Shown: in pieces, positions 29,448 through 33,689 of the stretch
How positions within the stretch are numbered: position 1 is the first letter of the stretch
How the letters are laid out: each line of letters begins with the position of its first letter
Origin: Bacillota bacterium
GTDB lineage: Bacteria; Bacillota; DTU065
Direction: 5' to 3'
Assembly: GCA_028708605.1 (NCBI GenBank)
Contig: JAQVYS010000015.1
Span: forward strand, 1-33,689
Length of the DNA: 33,689 bases
Notes under the pieces: model-generated
What the model was told of the DNA's origin: nothing
Databases searched by the model: none
Seen by the model: the letters and a program-made list of their open reading frames with translations, nothing else
Translations under genes and position numbers: made by a program

Positions 29448-30398
29448 ATGAAAATACCAGAACTCAAAATAGGAAATTTAAAAGCAAAATTACCCATTAT
29501 CCAAGGTGGTATGGCAGTTAGGATCTCCACGGCTAGACTTGCTGCGCAAGTTGCAAATGAAGGAGCTATCGGAGTAATTGCTGGAACAGGGCTTAACCCT
29601 CAGGAATTAACAGATGAGATTAAGCTAGCTCGTTCCTTAACAGACGGTATAATTGGTGTTAATGTGCTATATGCAGTTAAGGATTTTGCTTTGTTAGTAA
29701 AGACAGCAATTAGCTCTAGCATTGATCTAGTGATTTCTGGGGCTGGTTTTTCTAGAGAGATATTTACTTGGGGCAGGGAAACAGACACTGCTATTTTACC
29801 CGTTGTTTCCTCAGCTCGCCTTGCAATTTTGGCAGAAAGATTAGGAGCAAAGGCTGTGATAGTTGAAGGGACTGAGGCAGGGGGGCATCTTGGTACAGAT
29901 CGAAGATTAGTCGATATTCTTCCTGAAGTAGTTAAAAAGGTAGAAATTCCAGTGATAGGAGCAGGTGGAATCATCGATGGTTTTGATATAGCTAAAATTT
30001 TAAATTTGGGAGCAAGTGGAGTGCAGATGGGCACTCGTTTTGCAGCAAGCGTTGAATCAAATGCTTCAGATGCTATGAAAAAAAGTTATATTACAGCCAC
30101 AAAAGATGATGTTATTTCGGTACCAAGCCCAGTTGGTCTTCCTGGAAGAGCTATAAGAAACAGGTTTACAGATAAAATAAATGGAGATAAAGTCAAGATT
30201 ACCAAATGTAACAACTGTCTTAAAGCCTGCTCACACCGTTATTGTATTATGGATGCACTATTAGAAGCCTCAAGCTTTGGATCAGGAGCTGAAGAAAAGG
30301 CCTTGTTTTTTGCAGGATCTTGCGTAGACCGCATCAAGGAGATCCTACCTGTAAAAGAGATCATTAACAACTTAAAAAAAGAGCTAAAAATGGCTTAA
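29448..30398 (+). CDS. Nitronate monooxygenase / FabK-like NAD(P)H flavin oxidoreductase
   Basis: The 316-residue FMN-binding TIM-barrel enzyme opens with LPIIQGGMAVRIS and ANEGAIGVIAGTG. The GTEAGGHLGTDR block includes the conserved His147. The phosphate-binding PVIGAGGIIDG and GASGVQMGTRFAAS segments follow. Family members oxidise alkyl nitronates or reduce enoyl-ACP (FabK), and the sequence alone does not decide between them. Near the C-terminus Cys254-X2-Cys257-X3-Cys261-X4-Cys266 (CNNCLKACSHRYC) form a four-cysteine cluster that could bind a metal or iron-sulfur centre, as in some clostridial members. ATG preceded by GGTGAAG. Monocistronic; terminator follows. Confidence 0.88.
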   Translation: MKIPELKIGNLKAKLPIIQGGMAVRISTARLAAQVANEGAIGVIAGTGLNPQELTDEIKLARSLTDGIIGVNVLYAVKDFALLVKTAISSSIDLVISGAGFSREIFTWGRETDTAILPVVSSARLAILAERLGAKAVIVEGTEAGGHLGTDRRLVDILPEVVKKVEIPVIGAGGIIDGFDIAKILNLGASGVQMGTRFAASVESNASDAMKKSYITATKDDVISVPSPVGLPGRAIRNRFTDKINGDKVKITKCNNCLKACSHRYCIMDALLEASSFGSGAEEKALFFAGSCVDRIKEILPVKEIINNLKKELKMA

Positions 30399-30435
30399 AA
30401 AAAGAGGGATATCCCGAAGGATGTTCCTCCTTTTT
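30397..30435 (+). terminator. Terminator of the flavoenzyme gene
   Basis: AAAAAGAGGGATATCC pairs with GGATGTTCCTCCTTTTT around the loop CGAA, with small internal mismatches, ending in five T. Confidence 0.75.
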
Positions 30436-30491
30436 GTAATAGATTTTCTTACAGAGCTTTTGTATGAGGTGGCAAGTAAGTTTAACCTAGC

Positions 30492-31634
30492 TTAGTCTAA
30501 ACTTCCGTAGATAGTGACGCTTCCAAGATTCATCCCTGAGGTCATTAATGTGCTATTAACATTGATGGTGATTGGTACAGTTTGATAAAACTCTAACCAA
30601 TTATCTCTTATCTCAAACCAAATGCTAGGATGAAAAGCTCTAAGCAGTCTGCCAAAGCCTACAGGATCTGAGCCCAATTCTCTGATAGTCGCGAGAGCTT
30701 TAGCAGCTTCCTTTTGGACATGGTGCGCCTGAGCTGTTGTAAGGTTGGTCCAATGCTTTGGTATAGTTGGGTCAATAGCACCTGTTTGTTCACCAAGATT
30801 GCTTACGACTTTAATGTTTACTTCATAGCTTACCTTACTGTTTTCGACCTTAGTTTTGATTTTGGTGCTAGCAGAGGTAATTTCTAGAGTTGCAGATTCA
30901 ACTTCAGAATTTTCGATAACTATTAAGCCGCCTTCGATTTGTCCCATTAGCCAAAGCAAACCTCTCGAAGTAAGGGTGTCAATATTCCCTACGAAGGTTT
31001 CGCGTCTAAAGAGTGAAGTTCCCTTAACTTCTATAAATGTTTCGTCTTCCACGTCTCTAGTTCCAAGTAACGTACAAGCAAAGTCCTTACCTTCATTACT
31101 TAAGGAGACAGTAACCTCCTTAAACCTAGTATGGACATATTTACCAAGAGATTGTTTTGTGACAAAGAGTGCGTTTAGGCCTTCTCCAGAAATATCCTCT
31201 AAGGCAACTTTTGCTTTTAATAGCTCTCTAGCTTTTTTTTCGGTGACCGCTATCGAAATAATAGGGCGGACCTCAAAGTCTCTGATGAAACAGTCTGTTA
31301 AGACGGCTAACCCTTTGTCTAAAGAATCTTCACTAAAAATCGCTATCTGTAGATAACCCCAATAGAGTTTGTGAGACAAGTAGCTTGAAGCATTTCGAAT
31401 AGCATCAAATATTGTGGCTCCAGATGTATAGATTGTAGTAGTAACGTTTTCACTTGAAGTTTGGGCGATTTTCTCCGGTCTAATAATTTGAATTGTTAAG
31501 TAGTATTTGTTGTCTTCATAGTCGATACCAACGGCAGAAACTAGAGCTAAATCCTCTAGTTCATATGAACTCCAACATCCAGTTCCAAAAACGACAATCA
31601 GTATCAACAAAATTAGTGTCAGTTTCAGCTTCAA
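30492..31634 (-). CDS. Ger(x)C family spore germination lipoprotein (GerAC/GerKC type)
   Basis: C subunit of a germinant receptor on the inner spore membrane. The 380-residue protein has lipoprotein signal MKLKLTLILLILIVVFGTGC, with lipidated Cys20 directly followed by WSSYELEDLALVSAVGID, the typical Ger(x)C beginning. The three-domain fold characteristic of the family fits the length. TTG start at 31634 overlaps the stop of the GerA subunit gene by a few bases (ATTGA), with AAGGTGAG upstream, so translation is coupled. It is last in the operon order permease, A, C. This gene shows that the organism has the lipoprotein pathway even though its binding proteins lack lipoboxes. Confidence 0.92.
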   Translation of the reverse strand: MKLKLTLILLILIVVFGTGCWSSYELEDLALVSAVGIDYEDNKYYLTIQIIRPEKIAQTSSENVTTTIYTSGATIFDAIRNASSYLSHKLYWGYLQIAIFSEDSLDKGLAVLTDCFIRDFEVRPIISIAVTEKKARELLKAKVALEDISGEGLNALFVTKQSLGKYVHTRFKEVTVSLSNEGKDFACTLLGTRDVEDETFIEVKGTSLFRRETFVGNIDTLTSRGLLWLMGQIEGGLIVIENSEVESATLEITSASTKIKTKVENSKVSYEVNIKVVSNLGEQTGAIDPTIPKHWTNLTTAQAHHVQKEAAKALATIRELGSDPVGFGRLLRAFHPSIWFEIRDNWLEFYQTVPITINVNSTLMTSGMNLGSVTIYGSLD

Positions 31635-33208
31635 TGGTTCTCACCTTGGTCATTATTTAAGTGTGTTAACCGAAAGTCAGCGCGCTTTTTGTCTACTGCA
31701 AATTGACGCGGTCGAAAAACTCTCATCCATATTGGCAAACGTACAAAGGTGTCTGCCATCTCTTTTGGAATAAGGGGTGAAATCGGAGAGAGATACGGAA
31801 TCCCAAAAGAATAAAGAGAAGTTAAATAAAGTAAGGTGACAATGATCCCGTAGACAAGGCCATAAAAGCCCAATAATCCTACTAAAAGGAGATAGAAATA
31901 TCTTAAGAAGGTTGCTGGTTCAAAGAGGGACGGAATTATAAAATTCGCAATTGCAGTAAGTGCGATAGAAATCACCATAGGAGCGCCTACAAGACCTGCA
32001 TTTACCGCGGCGTCACCGATAACTAAAGCGCCAACAATGTTTACTGCACCACCAACTGCCCCCGGCATACGAATACCAGCTTCTCTCAGGATTTCGAAAA
32101 ATAAAGACAAAATAAGAGCCTCAACAAAAGCTGAAAACGGTGTGGACATTCTCGCTGCAGCAAAAGAATAGGCTAGGTAATTGGGAAGTAGTTCATGATG
32201 AAATGAAGTAAGCGCTACATAAGAAGGAACTGTAAAGATGCTTAAGAGAAACGCTACAAACCTAAGAAGCCTTAAGGAACTTTGCATAATCCACGGACTA
32301 CAATAATCCGAGGGGACTTGGAAGTGTTCAATAAATAGATGCGGGACAGTCAGCACAAACGGTGTTCCGTTAACTATAATGGCAATTCTTCCCTCTAAAA
32401 TCTTGCTTGCTACCTTATCGGGTCTTTCACTAACTCCTATAGTTGGAAAAGGGGAGTGGGGCGAATCACCTATTAATTCACTAATAATCCCAGATGAGAG
32501 TAAACCATCGATTTTAGAGGATTTTAAACGTCTTTTTACCTCATCCAAAAGCTCAGGGCGTGCGATACCTTTGACATAAGCAATACAGATATCTGTTTTA
32601 GTTACAACACCAATTGAGGTCATCTCTAAAGCTAAATTAGGAGTAGCGATGATCCGCCTTAAAAGAGAGGTGTTGATTCTTAAATTTTCTACGAAACCCA
32701 ATCTAGGGCCTTGTGTAGTTCTTTCTGTATCTGGTTCTTCGATAGCGCGTGTTGCAAATCGCCTGTGTCCTAAGACTAATGTGTCTTGAAAGCCATCGAT
32801 AAGTAGTGCGGTTTCTCCCTGCATAACACGTTCAACAGCTCTATATAACTCGTTTTCGATCTTCAGTTCAGTTGAAAGAATCAAGTGATTGGTGATGGCC
32901 TCTAAAGGGCTTAGGTTCGTACCAATAATATTTTTAAAATATTCCTCCTGAATTAAAGGCTGTATAACTCGAACCTCTAGCGCTTCTTTGTCTACTAATC
33001 CGTCTACAAAAAGCAAGATAGCTCTGATTTCTCCGTTAAACCCGATATTAAGCTCTCTAATAATAATATCGGGGCTTTCTCTGAACTGTCTTTTTAGATA
33101 TAGGATTTTTTTGTCTAATGATTTTGTAGGCAGAGGTATCGTTGGATCTTGATCACTACTTGCAAATAATCTTTTGAGACCTAACTTTTGCTTTAACCAT
33201 GCAAACAT
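31631..33208 (-). CDS. GerA family spore germination protein (GerAA/GerKA type)
   Basis: A subunit of the germinant receptor. The 525-residue protein has a long hydrophilic N-terminal region (to about residue 290) with the conserved block PFPTIGVSERPDKVASKILEGRIAIIVNGTPFVLTVPHLF. About five membrane segments follow (for example LRFVAFLLSIFTVPSYVALT, then AFVEALILSLFFEILREAGIRMP and GAVGGAVNIVGALVIGDAAVNAG, which is very typical of the family). Length fits GerAA/GerKA proteins. ATG at 33208 follows AGAGGTGAGAAG, which includes the stop codon of the permease gene four bases upstream. Germinant identity cannot be inferred. Confidence 0.95.
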   Translation of the reverse strand: MFAWLKQKLGLKRLFASSDQDPTIPLPTKSLDKKILYLKRQFRESPDIIIRELNIGFNGEIRAILLFVDGLVDKEALEVRVIQPLIQEEYFKNIIGTNLSPLEAITNHLILSTELKIENELYRAVERVMQGETALLIDGFQDTLVLGHRRFATRAIEEPDTERTTQGPRLGFVENLRINTSLLRRIIATPNLALEMTSIGVVTKTDICIAYVKGIARPELLDEVKRRLKSSKIDGLLSSGIISELIGDSPHSPFPTIGVSERPDKVASKILEGRIAIIVNGTPFVLTVPHLFIEHFQVPSDYCSPWIMQSSLRLLRFVAFLLSIFTVPSYVALTSFHHELLPNYLAYSFAAARMSTPFSAFVEALILSLFFEILREAGIRMPGAVGGAVNIVGALVIGDAAVNAGLVGAPMVISIALTAIANFIIPSLFEPATFLRYFYLLLVGLLGFYGLVYGIIVTLLYLTSLYSFGIPYLSPISPLIPKEMADTFVRLPIWMRVFRPRQFAVDKKRADFRLTHLNNDQGENH

Positions 33209-33212
33209 CTTC

Positions 33213-33689
33213 TCACCTCTTTAAAATACGAGACTTAGATTTTTTAGTAGGTTTTGGTTTCAAAAAGAAGCTTCTAACTAGGCTGATAATGGGAAATAGG
33301 AAACTGAAGACTAAAGTAAAGTATCTTAAATAGTGTTGCCTAAACCAAGCAATCAAACCAATATTTAGGGGCATTTTATTAGCGACAAAAATTACGGTAA
33401 AAAAAAGCGGTATAAGTAGACTTCGGTAGGATTTTAGATTAAACACTTGGGCGACTGTCAAGATGATGACATAGAGAAACAGGGTGGTTCCTGTAAAGCC
33501 TATCAAGTTTAAGGTAAGGGACATTATTATTTCTACGTGGGTTATACTGGCACCAATACTAATATTTCTAGCAACAGAAATAAAAGGAAATAGCTCATTT
33601 TTTACTCCAGCTCCATAAACAAGAATATTTCGCAACGATGTTAAGAAGACCACACTAGACCCTAATATTACACCTCGAAAAAAGCCTTT
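33213..33689 (-). CDS. Spore germination permease (GerAB/GerKB type), C-terminal part, runs off the window
   Basis: The frame is open to the right edge (first visible residues KGFFRGVILGSSVVFLTSLRN), so only about the last 158 residues of the usual 360 are present. Three to four membrane segments and ELFPFISVARNISIG match the endospore-germination permease family of the APC superfamily, the B subunit that binds the germinant. A basic tail rich in Lys/Arg ends the protein. Four bases separate it from the A subunit gene, so it is the first visible gene of a B-A-C operon on the minus strand. Confidence 0.88.
   Translation of the reverse strand, partial: KGFFRGVILGSSVVFLTSLRNILVYGAGVKNELFPFISVARNISIGASITHVEIIMSLTLNLIGFTGTTLFLYVIILTVAQVFNLKSYRSLLIPLFFTVIFVANKMPLNIGLIAWFRQHYLRYFTLVFSFLFPIISLVRSFFLKPKPTKKSKSRILKR

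Noticed and set aside
29600-30034. 144-codon minus-strand frame inside the flavoenzyme gene
   Set aside because: It lies entirely antisense to conserved FMN-barrel motifs and has no ribosome site.
30856-31356. 166-codon plus-strand frame opposite the Ger(x)C gene
   Set aside because: Antisense shadow of a well-supported gene, with no recognisable domain.

Overview
The window looks like a chromosomal stretch of an endospore-forming, low-GC Firmicute, probably an anaerobe of the Clostridia/Limnochordia type. The right edge carries a GerA-type spore germinant-receptor operon (permease, A subunit, Ger(x)C lipoprotein). Superoxide reductase and Cu/Zn superoxide dismutase are both present. Start codons are often GTG or TTG with strong purine-rich ribosome binding sites. 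Four complete extracellular solute-binding proteins carry ordinary signal-peptidase-I signal peptides and no lipobox. That is unusual for a one-membrane Gram-positive and hints at a two-membrane Firmicute, which is inference. No tRNA, rRNA, CRISPR array or intact transposase was seen.

Layout. 1-2.7 kb: 3' end of an RluA-type pseudouridine synthase, superoxide reductase, a secreted DUF4434 glycosidase-like protein and a tiny membrane protein. 2.8-4.8 kb (minus strand): an NhaC-family transporter preceded by a lysine riboswitch and terminator, so it is probably a lysine transporter. 4.9-9.2 kb: a degenerate nitrilase-like protein, then the most interesting pair in the window. This pair is a membrane protein whose cytosolic tail ends in five Cys-Ala repeats, overlapping by one base a radical SAM/SPASM enzyme with a PqqD-like N-terminus. 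A DUF4097-like repeat protein follows. 9.3-13.9 kb: a secreted lipocalin-sized protein of unknown role, a decayed DUF4003 gene, two uncharacterised genes, a 56-residue small protein and the stub of a dead solute-binding-protein gene.

13.9-26.2 kb is a carbohydrate-oriented accessory region. It holds four orphan sugar-type solute-binding proteins with no permeases nearby, a GH2 glycosidase, a TetR regulator with an apparent operator in its own promoter, an SGNH esterase, a membrane-bound alpha/beta hydrolase and a second copy of the secreted protein family seen at 9.3 kb. At 26.26-26.6 kb lies an ORF-less group II intron relic, inserted right behind a terminator. 26.6-30.4 kb: sodC, a plsY-like gene, a second DUF4434 protein with a C-terminal Fn3-like domain, and a nitronate monooxygenase/FabK-type flavoenzyme. 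30.5 kb to the end: the germinant-receptor operon.

The region has been built partly by duplication (solute-binding proteins, DUF4434 proteins, the 9.3/25.4 kb secreted pair, a shared inverted-repeat terminator element) and partly by decay (DUF4003 pseudogene, solute-binding-protein stub, intron relic). The best candidate for an undescribed system is the Cys-Ala-tailed membrane protein plus its translationally coupled radical SAM enzyme. It looks like a RiPP-style peptide modification aimed at the tail of a full-size membrane protein.
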